Made by a program: the position numbers and the translations under genes
DNA from: JAWCQZ01 sp038869515 [NCBI: Halobacteria archaeon]
Lineage (GTDB): Archaea > Halobacteriota > Syntropharchaeia > JACQPP01
DNA: 64,000 bases
Assembly: GCA_038869515.1 (NCBI GenBank)
Contig: JAWCQZ010000001.1
Location: 124,001 to 188,000 of the forward strand
Reading direction: 5' to 3'
The notes under the pieces: model-generated
The model's input: the letters and a program-made list of their open reading frames with translations, nothing else
Database searches by the model: none
What the model was told of the DNA's origin: nothing
In this document: piece by piece, positions 15,839 through 23,467 of the stretch
How positions within the stretch are numbered: position 1 is the stretch's first letter
Layout of the letters: each line of letters starts with the position of its first letter

Positions 15839-16749
15839 TGGCGAAGCCGCGGCATCTCCTCTCGGTGGCCGACCTCTCTGCCGGCGAACTCGCGGCCCTC
15901 CTCGACCAGGCCTCCCGGGAGAGGCGCTACTCCGGCCGCCGGGACATCCTCCGGGGCTCCACCGTCGCCCTCCTCTTCGAGAAGCCCTCGACCCGCACGC
16001 GGCTCAGCTTCGAGGCGGCCGTGGCGGCCCTGGGGGGCCACCCCGTCACCCTCGGCCCCGGCGACACCCAGCTCTCGCGCGGCGAGACCCTCGAGGACAC
16101 CGCCCGGACGGTGGGGCGCCTCGCGCGGGCGGTCGTCGCCCGGGTCCACCGCCACGAGACCCTCAAGACCCTCGCCCGGGCGAGCCCGGTGCCGGTCATC
16201 AACGCCCTCTCCGACCGGGAGCACCCCTGCCAGACCCTCGCCGACCTCCTCACCATCCGGGACAGGAGGCGGAAACTGGAGGGCCTCAAGTGGGCCTGGG
16301 TCGGGGACGGCAACAACGTCTGCCACTCCTCGCTCCTCGGGGCGGCCCTCTCGGGGATGGAGATGGCGGTGGCGACCCCCCCGGGCTACGAGCCCGACCC
16401 GAAGGTGGTCGCCGCGGCCCGGAGGCTGGGGGGCCGCGTCGCCCTGACCCGGGACCCCGCCGAGGCGGCCCGGGACGCCGACCTCCTCTACACCGACGTC
16501 TGGGTCTCGATGGGGCAGGAGGCCGAGGCGGAGGCGCGGCGGAGGGACCTGCGCCCCTACGCCCTCACCCCCTCCCTGCTGAGCCGGGCCAGGACCGACG
16601 CCCTCGTCATGCACTGCCTCCCGGCCCACCGGGGCGAGGAGATCGCGGAGGCGGTCATGGACGGCCCCCGCTCGGTGGTGTGGGACCAGGTGGAGAACCG
16701 CCTCCACGCCCAGAAGGCGCTGCTGGCGTGGCTGCTGAAGCCCGCCTGA
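15838..16749 (+). CDS. argF: Ornithine carbamoyltransferase
   Basis: Arginine pathway: citrulline from ornithine and carbamoyl phosphate. Carbamoyl-phosphate loop FEKPSTRTRLSFE, HPCQTLAD, and the ornithine-specific HCLPAHRGEEI. 303 residues. I prefer ATG 15838, overlapping the purD stop, to the TTG one codon earlier. No other arginine genes are in the window. Confidence 0.95.
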   Translation: MAKPRHLLSVADLSAGELAALLDQASRERRYSGRRDILRGSTVALLFEKPSTRTRLSFEAAVAALGGHPVTLGPGDTQLSRGETLEDTARTVGRLARAVVARVHRHETLKTLARASPVPVINALSDREHPCQTLADLLTIRDRRRKLEGLKWAWVGDGNNVCHSSLLGAALSGMEMAVATPPGYEPDPKVVAAARRLGGRVALTRDPAEAARDADLLYTDVWVSMGQEAEAEARRRDLRPYALTPSLLSRARTDALVMHCLPAHRGEEIAEAVMDGPRSVVWDQVENRLHAQKALLAWLLKPA

Positions 16750-16802
16750 GCCGCCCGCCCCGGGAAGCAGCCTTTATAGGGGGCTCCTTCCCACTCTCTG
16801 CG

Positions 16803-17057
16803 ATGAAGACCTACCTGGTGGTCTGGTTCAGCAGCGACGGGGCGAAGCCCACCGAGGTCACCAAGCGCCTCCTGGGGCTCGGCTTCCGGGCGGTGAGGGG
16901 CACCCACGACTACATCTACGAGTGGGGCAAGAACGCCCGGACCGACGACATCATCCGGTTCGGCGACAAGGTCCAGATCACACTCCAGGGGACCGGCGTC
17001 ACCTTCCGGCTCGAGACCGCCGGGAGCGAGACCCCCGCCCCGGAGTCCGACGAATAG
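16803..17057 (+). CDS. Conserved-looking small protein, function unknown
   Basis: 84 residues beginning MKTYLVVWFSSDG, with alternating strands and helices (VTKRLLGLGFRAVRGTHDY, DKVQITLQGTGVTFRLET) that suggest a small alpha/beta ferredoxin-like fold. I do not recognise a characterised family, although short proteins with this pattern occur in euryarchaea. A TATA box (cctttatagg, near 16772) lies about 30 bases before the ATG, which fits a leaderless transcript. The acyl-CoA dehydrogenase follows after two bases, so the two are probably co-transcribed. Confidence 0.75.
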   Translation: MKTYLVVWFSSDGAKPTEVTKRLLGLGFRAVRGTHDYIYEWGKNARTDDIIRFGDKVQITLQGTGVTFRLETAGSETPAPESDE

Positions 17058-17059
17058 CC

Positions 17060-18355
17060 GTGGTGGACCTGGCCTTCCCGAAGGAACTGATCGGGCTCCA
17101 GAGCATGGTCCGCTCCCTCGCCCAGCACAAGTTGCGCCCCATCGCCCGTTACTACGACGAGCACGAGCACGAGATTCCGTGGAAACTCATCATCGAGGCG
17201 CACCGGATGCTGAAGGCGATGGGGGGGCTCCGGGGCAAGGAGGCCGAGAAGAGCGGCGCCGCCAGCGTCGCCGGCACCAGGGGCGCCTCCGACGGGATGA
17301 ACTCCTTCTACGCGGCGGTCCTCGCCGAAGAGATGACCTGGGGGGACGCGGGGCTCGCGGTCTGCCTCCCCGGCCCGCAGGTCGGGGGCGCGGCGGTCCA
17401 GGCGGCGGGGACGCCGGAGCAGAAGCGGCGTCTCCTCGGGCGCTTCCCGGGCGACAAGCCGACCTGGGGCGCCTTCGCGCTGACCGAGCCGGGGTGCGGC
17501 AGCGACAACTCCGCGATTCGGACCACCGCCCGCCGCGACGGCGACTTCTGGGTCCTGAACGGGGAGAAGATTTTCTGCACCAGCGGCAACCTCGCCCTCG
17601 ACCACTCCAACGGCTTCGTGGTGGTGTGGGCCACCCTCGACCCGGAACTGGGCCGCGCCGGCATCAAGCCCTTCATCGTCGAGGCGGGGACCCCGGGCTG
17701 CCGCATCTCGAAAATCGAGAAGAAGATGGGGCTGCGCGCTTCGCCCACCTGTTCCCTCACCCTCGACGAGTGCCGCATTCCCCTGGAGAACCTCCTTGGC
17801 GGGGCGGCAACAGCGGGGGCCGCAATCAGCGACCGGAAACCCTCGGGGGAGTTTCCGGAGGAGCCGAAGACCACCGGCTTCAAGGGGGTGATGGCGACCT
17901 TCGACCTCACCCGGCCCCTCGTCGCGGCGTTCGCCCTCGGGGTGGCCCGCGCCGCCCTCGACTTCACCCGGGACCTCCTGAAGCAGCACGGAATCCAGGT
18001 GCGCTACGGGGCCTCCGGGTCGAACCTGACAGCCCTTGAGCGCGACTTCCAGCAGATGGAGGTTCAACTGCACGCCGCCCGCCTTCTCGCGTGGCGGGCC
18101 GCCTGGATGGGGGACCGGAAGGTGCCGAACGCGCTGGAGGCGGCGATGGCGAAGGTGAAGGCGGGCGCGTCGGTCTCCTTCGTGACCCAGAAGTGCGCCG
18201 AGATCGGGGGCTGGCACGGCCTCTCCTACAAGCACATGCTGGAGAAGTGGTTCCGGGACGCGAAGGTGAATGACATCTACGAGGGGACCGGACAGGTCAA
18301 CACGCTCATCATCGCCCGCAGGATTCTGGGATACACGCGGGAGCAGCTGAAGTAG
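17060..18355 (+). CDS. Acyl-CoA dehydrogenase family flavoprotein
   Basis: About 431 residues with the acyl-CoA dehydrogenase domain order: N-terminal helical region, FALTEPGCGSDNSAIRTTA (FAD/substrate segment), WVLNGEKIFCTSGN (beta domain), KMGLRASPTCSLTLDECRIP and a C-terminal helical domain ending in YEGTGQVNTLIIARRILG, where the Glu is the usual catalytic base of short/medium-chain enzymes. Oxidises acyl-CoA thioesters with an electron-transfer flavoprotein. The start is one of two adjacent GTGs (17060/17063), right after the stop of the small upstream gene. Together with enoyl-CoA hydratase at 58 kb and the SDRs at 62-64 kb it suggests fatty-acid or amino-acid acyl-CoA metabolism. Confidence 0.9.
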   Translation: MVDLAFPKELIGLQSMVRSLAQHKLRPIARYYDEHEHEIPWKLIIEAHRMLKAMGGLRGKEAEKSGAASVAGTRGASDGMNSFYAAVLAEEMTWGDAGLAVCLPGPQVGGAAVQAAGTPEQKRRLLGRFPGDKPTWGAFALTEPGCGSDNSAIRTTARRDGDFWVLNGEKIFCTSGNLALDHSNGFVVVWATLDPELGRAGIKPFIVEAGTPGCRISKIEKKMGLRASPTCSLTLDECRIPLENLLGGAATAGAAISDRKPSGEFPEEPKTTGFKGVMATFDLTRPLVAAFALGVARAALDFTRDLLKQHGIQVRYGASGSNLTALERDFQQMEVQLHAARLLAWRAAWMGDRKVPNALEAAMAKVKAGASVSFVTQKCAEIGGWHGLSYKHMLEKWFRDAKVNDIYEGTGQVNTLIIARRILGYTREQLK

Positions 18356-18358
18356 AAC

Positions 18359-18730
18359 TTATCGTGCCCGCAGAACCTCGACCCCAGGCAGGCCCTCGAA
18401 CTCCTCCGAGGAGACGAAGATATAGCCGTGGTGCCGGGCCAGGGAATACCCGATGGCGTCGATGTAGGAGAGGTCCCTTCCGGCCTCCCGGAGCCGCTGG
18501 CGAAGCCGCATCGCGGGCTCGATGAGGTCGTTCTCCAGCTCCAGCGTCCGCTCGGCCATCCGCCGGCAGACCTCCCGGCACGGCCCTTCTGCGCGGTGGG
18601 AGAGGCCGTAGTAGAAGAGCTCGCACAGGTTCAGGAGGGAGGTCACTTCGTCGCCCCGGCGGAACCGAGCAGTGTCAGGATGGCCCTTGAGGAGCTCCAC
18701 CAGGGCGAAGGTGTCCAGGAAGTAGCCCAT
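18359..18730 (-). CDS. VapC-type PIN-domain ribonuclease toxin
   Basis: 123-residue PIN domain: FLDTFALVELLKG (first acidic metal ligands), the NLCELFYYG segment with a second Glu, LSYIDAIGYSLARHHG (third acidic cluster) and FVSSEEFEGL at the end. VapC toxins cleave tRNA or other RNA. The ATG at 18730 overlaps the antitoxin stop (ATGA), the usual toxin-antitoxin coupling. The gene converges on the acyl-CoA dehydrogenase with three bases between. Confidence 0.88.
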   Translation of the reverse strand: MGYFLDTFALVELLKGHPDTARFRRGDEVTSLLNLCELFYYGLSHRAEGPCREVCRRMAERTLELENDLIEPAMRLRQRLREAGRDLSYIDAIGYSLARHHGYIFVSSEEFEGLPGVEVLRAR

Positions 18731-18939
18731 CAGTCGCGCCGTCCCCGGAGCGCGCGCAGTTCTTCCCAGGTGTCCCCCTTCCGGTGAAGACTCCCTGCGA
18801 GGTCCGAGAGGTCCACCTCCTCGACCAGCCGCAGGCGGACGCGCTGGCCCGCGCGGAGGCCGAGTTCCCGCGGGAGTGTGACCGCCACGGAGGAGGGCCC
18901 CCATCGCCGGACCGTCGCTTCGAACTCCATCATATTCAT
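18730..18939 (-). CDS. AbrB/SpoVT-type antitoxin (VapB)
   Basis: 69 residues. The N-terminus has the swapped-hairpin AbrB pattern: EFEATVRRWGPSSVAVTLP then LGLRAGQRVRLRL. The acidic C-terminus should bind the PIN toxin. TATA-like ctatatc on the minus strand near 18955 suggests that the third or fourth Met codon (18933 or 18930) is the real leaderless start rather than 18939. VapBC modules usually repress their own promoter through this protein. Confidence 0.85.
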   Translation of the reverse strand: MNMMEFEATVRRWGPSSVAVTLPRELGLRAGQRVRLRLVEEVDLSDLAGSLHRKGDTWEELRALRGRRD

Positions 18940-18997
18940 GTATGATTGCTGTGATATAGAGGTTTCGCTCCCCGCTGCGGAGCGTCCGCTCGGAGGC

Positions 18998-19024
18998 GGA
19001 AAAATAAAAAAAGAGAGGGGGAGT
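18998..19024 (-). terminator. T-rich terminator of the pilin gene
   Basis: On the minus strand, about 16-40 bases after the pilin stop, the sequence reads ctctctttttttatttttcc, a poly-T tract of the kind that ends archaeal transcripts. Confidence 0.6.
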
Positions 19025-19039
19025 CCGCGGTCCTGCGAC

Positions 19040-19501
19040 TTACGGGCAGGTCAGGGTCGTGGCCGTGTCGAGGTTCTGGACGCGGAACGCGGCGATTTGG
19101 CCGTTGGAGACGTTGTCGACGAGGCGGATTTCGGTGCCTGCGGCGATGGTGGCGGTGTTGACGATGTTGGCGGCTTCACCGGCGGTCATTCCCGGGTCGG
19201 TGGTGAAGGCGGCTGGCGTGGTCTGGCCGCTCGCGGCGCCTCCGATGAGGATGGTCACCCCTCCGGGGGCGTCGAAGTCCACCGCGTCCCCGCCCTGGTG
19301 CTCGATGCAGAAGGCGGTCGCGTTGGCGCGGTTCAGCTTCAGGCTTGCCGAGGGCGCCTTTTTGGGCGACCCGAGCCCGAGCACGAAGGCGGCGATGATG
19401 GCGGCGAGAATCACCGTGATGGCGACCATCAGGATGACTCCGACCACCGGGGAGACCGCCTCCTCGTCCTTCGCGAAATTTTTCCGCATTTGGTTCTTCA
19501 T
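19040..19501 (-). CDS. Archaeal type IV pilin-like protein
   Basis: 153 residues with a class III signal: a charged leader (KNQMRKNFAKDEEA) followed by the hydrophobic VSPVVGVILMVAITVI helix, the signature of archaeal adhesion pilins (pilin N-terminal domain, DUF1628). The signal should be cut by PibD-type peptidase before or near the EEAVSP motif. The C-terminal domain of about 110 residues is Ala/Thr-rich and ends with a Cys; a second Cys follows AFCIEHQ, so a disulfide is possible. A strong Shine-Dalgarno (ggaggtg) lies six bases before the ATG, unusual here and pointing to high expression. No assembly ATPase is in the window. Confidence 0.88.
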   Translation of the reverse strand: MKNQMRKNFAKDEEAVSPVVGVILMVAITVILAAIIAAFVLGLGSPKKAPSASLKLNRANATAFCIEHQGGDAVDFDAPGGVTILIGGAASGQTTPAAFTTDPGMTAGEAANIVNTATIAAGTEIRLVDNVSNGQIAAFRVQNLDTATTLTCP

Positions 19502-19544
19502 GTGGTTCACCTCCTCTCCTGTTGACGGTCGCGGGTTGGGAGGG

Positions 19545-19670
19545 GAAGCATATAAGCGTAACTGGGTGTTCGAAATTAATTTCTTCTTTTTCAAAATTAT
19601 TGAAATAAATTCGCAATCCGGGAGGGCCCGGCGGAGGCCCGAATCGTCGCCCTCCAAATGTTTATTTCCA
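19545..19670. promoter_or_regulatory. AT-rich divergent promoter region of pilin and tfe
   Basis: Between pilin (minus) and tfe (plus) lies the most AT-rich stretch of the area. It holds the pilin TATA (cttatatgc on the minus strand near 19551), the perfect 12-base palindrome gaaattaatttc (19570-19581), the inverted repeat tttcaa-aatta-ttgaaa just after it, and a tttattt box about 33 bases before the tfe ATG. The palindromes are candidate operator sites; no regulator is identified. Confidence 0.5.
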
Positions 19671-19693
19671 ACTCCCGCGGTGGATAGCGGGGG

Positions 19694-20302
19694 ATGGCGA
19701 CCCCCGCGGCACCCGCAACGCGCGCGCGCGGACCCCCCCAGTCGCCCGTTTCCGCCCGCCCCCCCTCCGCTGCGGTCCCGCGCTCCCTGCAGGACCCGGC
19801 CCTGGTCGAATACCTGAGGCGCACGGTCCAGCCCGACGGCGTCCGCGTCCTGAACTCCCTGGCGGGAGCGGGCGAGGGGACCGACGAGAAGATCTCCGAA
19901 CTCTCCGGCGTCAACCTCTACATGGTCCGGAAGATCCTCTACGTCCTTTACGAAATGCGCCTCACGGAGTACCGCCGCCAGCGGAACGAGGAGAACGGGT
20001 GGCTCACCTACCACTGGGCCGTCAACTGGCGGGAGATGGAGGCGCACCTCGCCCGGGAGGTCCGGAAACTCGCCCGCTCCCTCCGCACCCGCCTCGAGCA
20101 CGAGCGGGACAACCTGTTCTACTCCTGCCCGCAGGAGGGGTCCCGCCTCCTCTTCGACGCCGCCTCCGAGGCGCAGTTCCGCTGCCCCTCCTGCGGCGCG
20201 ACCCTCCAGGCGGTGGACAACCGGCCCCTGGTCTCGGCCATGGAGGCCCGCCTCGACGAGCTGACCCAGGCGTGGCCCCGGGCCCTCGACGGTGAGGACT
20301 AG
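19694..20302 (+). CDS. tfe: Transcription initiation factor E (TFE/TFIIE-alpha)
   Basis: Stabilises the open complex with RNA polymerase, TBP and TFB. After a Pro/Ala-rich N-terminal extension of about 35 residues comes the winged helix: DEKISELSGVNLYMVRKILYVLYE and the YHWAVNWREME wing. The C-terminal zinc ribbon begins YSCPQEG and closes with CPSCG: the second Cys of the first knuckle (normally CPxC) is replaced by Glu, leaving three of four ligands. 202 residues. ATG 19694. Confidence 0.92.
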   Translation: MATPAAPATRARGPPQSPVSARPPSAAVPRSLQDPALVEYLRRTVQPDGVRVLNSLAGAGEGTDEKISELSGVNLYMVRKILYVLYEMRLTEYRRQRNEENGWLTYHWAVNWREMEAHLAREVRKLARSLRTRLEHERDNLFYSCPQEGSRLLFDAASEAQFRCPSCGATLQAVDNRPLVSAMEARLDELTQAWPRALDGED

Positions 20303-20823
20303 GCGCCCTCTCTCTCGATTGCAATCACGGTCCGCCCCCCCTTCACCCGCTGCCCCTCCGCCACCACCACCCGGAAGCCCGGCGGGACGGTGACGTCGGT
20401 CCTCGACCCGAGGAGGATGCGCCCGATGCGCTCCCCGCGGGCGACCCGCTGCCCCTCCCGGACCGAGCAGACGATGCGCCGGGCGACGAAGCCCGCCACC
20501 TGGGTGACGCGGACCGGGCCCGCGGGAGTCTCCAGGTCGATTTCGTTCCTCTCGTTCTCCCCCGTGGCGCCGAAGGCGGGCCGGAACCTGCCGGGGGTGT
20601 GGCGGACGCGGACCACCCTTCCCCCCAGGGGGGCGCGGTTCACGTGGACGTCGTGGAGGTTGAGGAAAACCGCAATTCGGCCGGGCTCGGCCACGATGAC
20701 CCTCCCGTCGGCGGGGCTCACCATCCCCGGCCCGTCCGGCACCCGTTCCGGGTCCCGGTAGAAGAGGAGCAGGAAGCCTCCCAGGGCCGCGGCGGCGACG
20801 GCGAAGGCCTCGACGAGGGCCAT
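20299..20823 (-). CDS. Archaetidylserine/phosphatidylserine decarboxylase-like enzyme
   Basis: 174 residues with one N-terminal membrane segment (VAAAALGGFLLLFYRDP), then the PSD family blocks: VSPADGRV, FLNLHDVHVNRAP (catalytic His), NERNEI and the self-cleavage site LLGSRTDVTVPP, where Gly-Ser processing would form the pyruvoyl group. Short single-domain versions of this length are usual in archaea, where the product is archaetidylethanolamine. It overlaps the tfe 3' end by four bases in convergent orientation. Confidence 0.88.
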   Translation of the reverse strand: MALVEAFAVAAAALGGFLLLFYRDPERVPDGPGMVSPADGRVIVAEPGRIAVFLNLHDVHVNRAPLGGRVVRVRHTPGRFRPAFGATGENERNEIDLETPAGPVRVTQVAGFVARRIVCSVREGQRVARGERIGRILLGSRTDVTVPPGFRVVVAEGQRVKGGRTVIAIEREGA

Positions 20824-20853
20824 GGTGAAGAGTGGATGGGGGGAAAAAGGGGG

Positions 20854-21391
20854 ATGCCCGGACTGGCGACCAGCCCAATCCCGCGAAAGCCCGCGAGGCT
20901 CGCAATCACCGGTTCCCCCGGTTGGGCAAATCCACCCTCTGCATCCGCGTGGCCGGCGCCCTGAACGCCCGGGGGGTCCGGGTCGGAGGCTTCACAAGAA
21001 TTTTCGCTGCGCGAAAACTCTTAAAAGGCCCGCCGGCGGACGCCCCGGGCTTCAGGCCGGGGCATCGCAGAACTCGCGCGAGCGCAGCGAGCGCGAGTTC
21101 TGTCACAACCGCCGAACTCCGCGGCCTCGACGGCGACCGGGCCGGTTTCGAATTGCGGGACCTCGCCACGGGCCGGAGCGTCCGCCTCGCCTCCGTGGAG
21201 TTCCGGGAGGGCCCCGGGTCGGCAAATACCGGGTGGATCTAGCGGCGGCGGGTCTCGGCGCCCGCGCCGACCACCCCCTCCTGCGGCGGTTCCGGGAGGC
21301 GTGCGCGGTCTACCGGCTCGACCCCGGGAACCGGGACGCCATCGCTCGCCGCCTCCTCGACAAGGTAATCTCCGGCGTCGGGGGAGCGTAG
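20854..21391 (+). pseudogene. THEP1-type nucleoside-triphosphatase gene, disrupted
   Basis: Pieces of a THEP1 NTPase in three frames. ATG 20854 leads into LAITGSPG; a one-base loss inside the Walker A then shifts to LGKSTLCIRVAGAL…GVRVGGFT. A 111-base insertion follows, after which TAELRGLDGDRAGFELRDLA resumes. A second shift gives GPRVGKYRVDL, and the Walker B/DEIGKMEL core is absent before HPLLRRFREACAVYRL and NRDAIARRLLDK. Removing 111 bases restores GGFTTAEL exactly as in intact family members. Frameshifts, an insertion and an internal deletion together mark a true pseudogene. Confidence 0.85.
20998..21102 (+). mobile_element. 105-bp palindromic insertion element (MITE-like) with 6-bp target duplication
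   Basis: The insertion in the THEP1 pseudogene is flanked by the direct repeat TCACAA (20992-20997 and 21103-21108); removing one copy plus the element restores the family protein sequence. The element has a small hairpin TTTTCGC-tgc-GCGAAAA near its left end and a long one at the right end (cagaactcgcgc paired with gcgcgagttctg, 21068-21102). Its ends, agaattttcgc and the complement of gcgagttct, resemble terminal inverted repeats. It has no coding capacity. With the duplication it is 111 bases, so it preserves frame. Confidence 0.72.
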
Positions 21392-21395
21392 TGCG

Positions 21396-21926
21396 ATGGC
21401 CGCCCGGAAGCCCCGCCCCTCCGGCCCGCGACGCGGGGGTCCAGATTCCCGCGCCCTCTGGGCCCCCTGGCGGATGGAGTACATCCGCTCCAAGAGGAGC
21501 GGCGCGGACCCCGGCTGCTTCCTCTGCCTGAAGCCCCGGGAGCGGAGGGACGCGGAGAACCTCATCCTGGCCCGGGGCCGGAAGTGCTACGTGGTGATGA
21601 ACCTCTACCCCTACAACAACGGCCACCTGATGGTCGCTCCCTACCGGCACGTTCCCGACCTGGAGGGGCTCACCGCGGCCGAGGGGGCGGAACTCATCGC
21701 CCTGACCCGGCGCTCCCTCGCCGCTCTCCGGAGGTGGGGCCGCCCCCAGGGGTTCAACGTGGGCTTCAACATCGGGAGGGTGGCGGGGGCGGGAGAGACC
21801 CATCTGCACCAGCACATCGTCCCGCGCTGGGGCGGCGACACCAACTACATGCCGGTCCTCGGGGAGACCAAGGTCATCGTCCAGCATCTCCGGGAGACCT
21901 ACGCGCAGCTCAGGCGGCTGCTCTGA
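21396..21926 (+). CDS. HIT-family nucleotide hydrolase/transferase
   Basis: 176 residues. The catalytic histidine triad is HLHQHIVPRW, and the N-terminal CFLC with downstream residues fits the zinc-binding branch of HIT proteins (Ap4A phosphorylase/FHIT-like). NGHLMVAPYRHV is the usual preceding strand. It probably cleaves dinucleoside polyphosphates or AMP derivatives. ATG 21396 gives an Arg/Pro-rich extension; the internal ATG at MEYIRSK is an alternative. It overlaps the 3' end of HMG-CoA reductase by 17 bases, convergent. Confidence 0.88.
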   Translation: MAARKPRPSGPRRGGPDSRALWAPWRMEYIRSKRSGADPGCFLCLKPRERRDAENLILARGRKCYVVMNLYPYNNGHLMVAPYRHVPDLEGLTAAEGAELIALTRRSLAALRRWGRPQGFNVGFNIGRVAGAGETHLHQHIVPRWGGDTNYMPVLGETKVIVQHLRETYAQLRRLL

Positions 21927-23163
21927 ACTTCCGCAGGAGGCCTCGCGCCCGTTCCGCGGTGTAGTCGCCCGCGGCGGCCATCCGCGCGGCGACCTCCTCC
22001 ACTTCCCGCCCGCGGGCCCCCGCGGCCGCGGCCACCGACCGCGCGTGGAGCTCCATGTGGCCCCGCCGGATGCCCTCGGAGACGATGGCCCGCATCGCCG
22101 CGAAGTTGCAGGCGAGGCCCGCCGAGGCCATCACCCCGGCGAGGTCGGCGGACCCCCGGGCCCCGAGGAGCTTCAGGCAGGCGCGCGCCCCGGGGTGGGC
22201 CTGGATGGGGCCCCCGACGGTGGAGACGGCCAACGCGGTCTCCAGTTCGCCCACGAGGTCCCCCCGCCGGTCGAGCCGCCAGGCGGTGAGCGAGGAGTAG
22301 CGGCCGGTCCGGGCGGCGTAGGCGTGGGCCCCCGCCTCGAGGGCCCGGGTGTCGTTCCCGGTGGCGAGGGCGACCGCCGCCATCGCGTTGAGGACGCCCT
22401 TGTTGTGGGTGGCGGCGCGGTAGGGGTCCGCCTCCGCGAGGGCCCCGGCGTCCAGGATTCCCCGCACGAGGTCGCGCCCCAGCTCCTTCGCGGGGAAGAC
22501 CGCCCGGGCGCGGACGGTCCGCCGGTCGCAGAGGTTGGTGAGGATGCGGAGGACCGCGCGCCCCCCGGTGACCTCCTCCAGGAGCGGGGCGGTCGCCTCG
22601 CAGACCGCGTTCACGGCGTTGGCCCCCATCGCCTCGCGGACGTCCACGACGAAGTGGACCACCAGGTGGCGCCCGCGGCGGGTGCGGACCCAGCGGGTTT
22701 CGACCTCCCGGACCCCGCCGCCGTGCGCGACGATGGAGGGGATGGAGCCGTTGCCGACGCGGAGGAGGGCGCGCCTCCGCGCCCGGACCGCCGCGGCCGC
22801 GCGGGCGGGGGCCCCGACCAACTGCACCTGTCCGACCATCTCCGGCTTCGAGGTCCGTGCGCGAAAGCCTCCCCGGGTCCGGGCGAGTTTCGCCCCGTGG
22901 CTCGCCGCCGCGACCACCGAAGGCTCCTCGATCGCCATCGGGACCAGGCGGTCCCGCCCGTTGATCCGGAAATTGGTCGCGACCCCGAGGGGGACGCCGT
23001 AGACCCCCACCACGTTCTCCACCATCCGGTCGGCCCCTTCGAGGTCGATGCCGCCGATGAGGGCCCTCGACTCGGCGGGGGTCAGGCGGGCCCGCCGCCG
23101 GACCACCCGCCCGCGCTCCCCCGGGGAGAGTTGGTGGAAGCCGGGAATCCGGGAGGAGGCCAT
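21910..23163 (-). CDS. HMG-CoA reductase, class II type
   Basis: 417 residues. ENVVGVYGVPLGVATNF (CoA/HMG site), IEEPSVVAAASHGAK (catalytic Glu), VDVREAMGANAVN, NKGVLNAMAAVALATGND (catalytic Lys and Asp region) and the C-terminal RRGHMELHARSVA (His) place it with class II enzymes such as Pseudomonas MvaA and those of Thermoplasmata and Archaeoglobus. In archaea it supplies mevalonate for isoprenoid lipids. Start ATG 23163 with a weak ccttaagg TATA-like element about 25 bases upstream. The HMGS-like gene at 7-8 kb is not its obvious partner, as that protein lacks catalytic residues. Confidence 0.93.
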   Translation of the reverse strand: MASSRIPGFHQLSPGERGRVVRRRARLTPAESRALIGGIDLEGADRMVENVVGVYGVPLGVATNFRINGRDRLVPMAIEEPSVVAAASHGAKLARTRGGFRARTSKPEMVGQVQLVGAPARAAAAVRARRRALLRVGNGSIPSIVAHGGGVREVETRWVRTRRGRHLVVHFVVDVREAMGANAVNAVCEATAPLLEEVTGGRAVLRILTNLCDRRTVRARAVFPAKELGRDLVRGILDAGALAEADPYRAATHNKGVLNAMAAVALATGNDTRALEAGAHAYAARTGRYSSLTAWRLDRRGDLVGELETALAVSTVGGPIQAHPGARACLKLLGARGSADLAGVMASAGLACNFAAMRAIVSEGIRRGHMELHARSVAAAAGARGREVEEVAARMAAAGDYTAERARGLLRKFRAAA

Positions 23164-23258
23164 GGGGCCCGATGGGGCGTCGAACCGCCTTAAGGGTGCT
23201 TCCGGGTCGAGGCGAGAATTATTTCAATCCATCTCTCTTTTTGGGTTTCCAAAGACCT

Positions 23259-23299
23259 TTTCTCTGGGGACGGGCCCGTAGGGCCAAGTCCCAGAGAAA
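23259..23299. other. Nested stem-loop just upstream of tRNA-Asn
   Basis: TTTCTCTGG(G)GAC pairs with GTCCCAGAGAAA (12 base pairs, one bulged G) around an inner hairpin GGCCC-GTA-GGGCC. It ends 10 bases before the tRNA. It could be part of the tRNA precursor or a small RNA; no H/ACA or C/D boxes were found. Confidence 0.45.
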
Positions 23300-23309
23300 C
23301 GGGATTTGG

Positions 23310-23382
23310 GCCGCGGTAACTCAGTTGGTAGAGTGCCTGGCTGTTAACCAGGCTGCCGCAAGTTCGAGCCTTGCCCGCGGCG
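23310..23382 (+). tRNA. tRNA-Asn (GTT)
   Basis: Full cloverleaf: acceptor GCCGCGG/CCGCGGC, D arm ACTC…GAGT, anticodon stem CTGGC… with anticodon GTT in CTGTTAA, T arm GCAAG-TTCGAGC-CTTGC, discriminator G. 73 nt, no intron, CCA not encoded. Confidence 0.96.
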
Positions 23383-23395
23383 CACCCCTTGAAGA

Positions 23396-23424
23396 GGGGG
23401 AGGGGGGCTCCGCCCCCCTCCCCC
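23396..23424. repeat. G-rich palindromic hairpin repeat, copy 1
   Basis: Perfect 12-base-pair palindrome GGGGGAGGGGGG-CTCCG-CCCCCCTCCCCC, 13 bases after the tRNA-Asn 3' end. The same design recurs at 38482, 50563, 50967 and 52014. Confidence 0.7.
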
Positions 23425-23467
23425 GCGCAACAAAACCGATATCGTGCCCCCCGCGCCAGGGTGGGGG

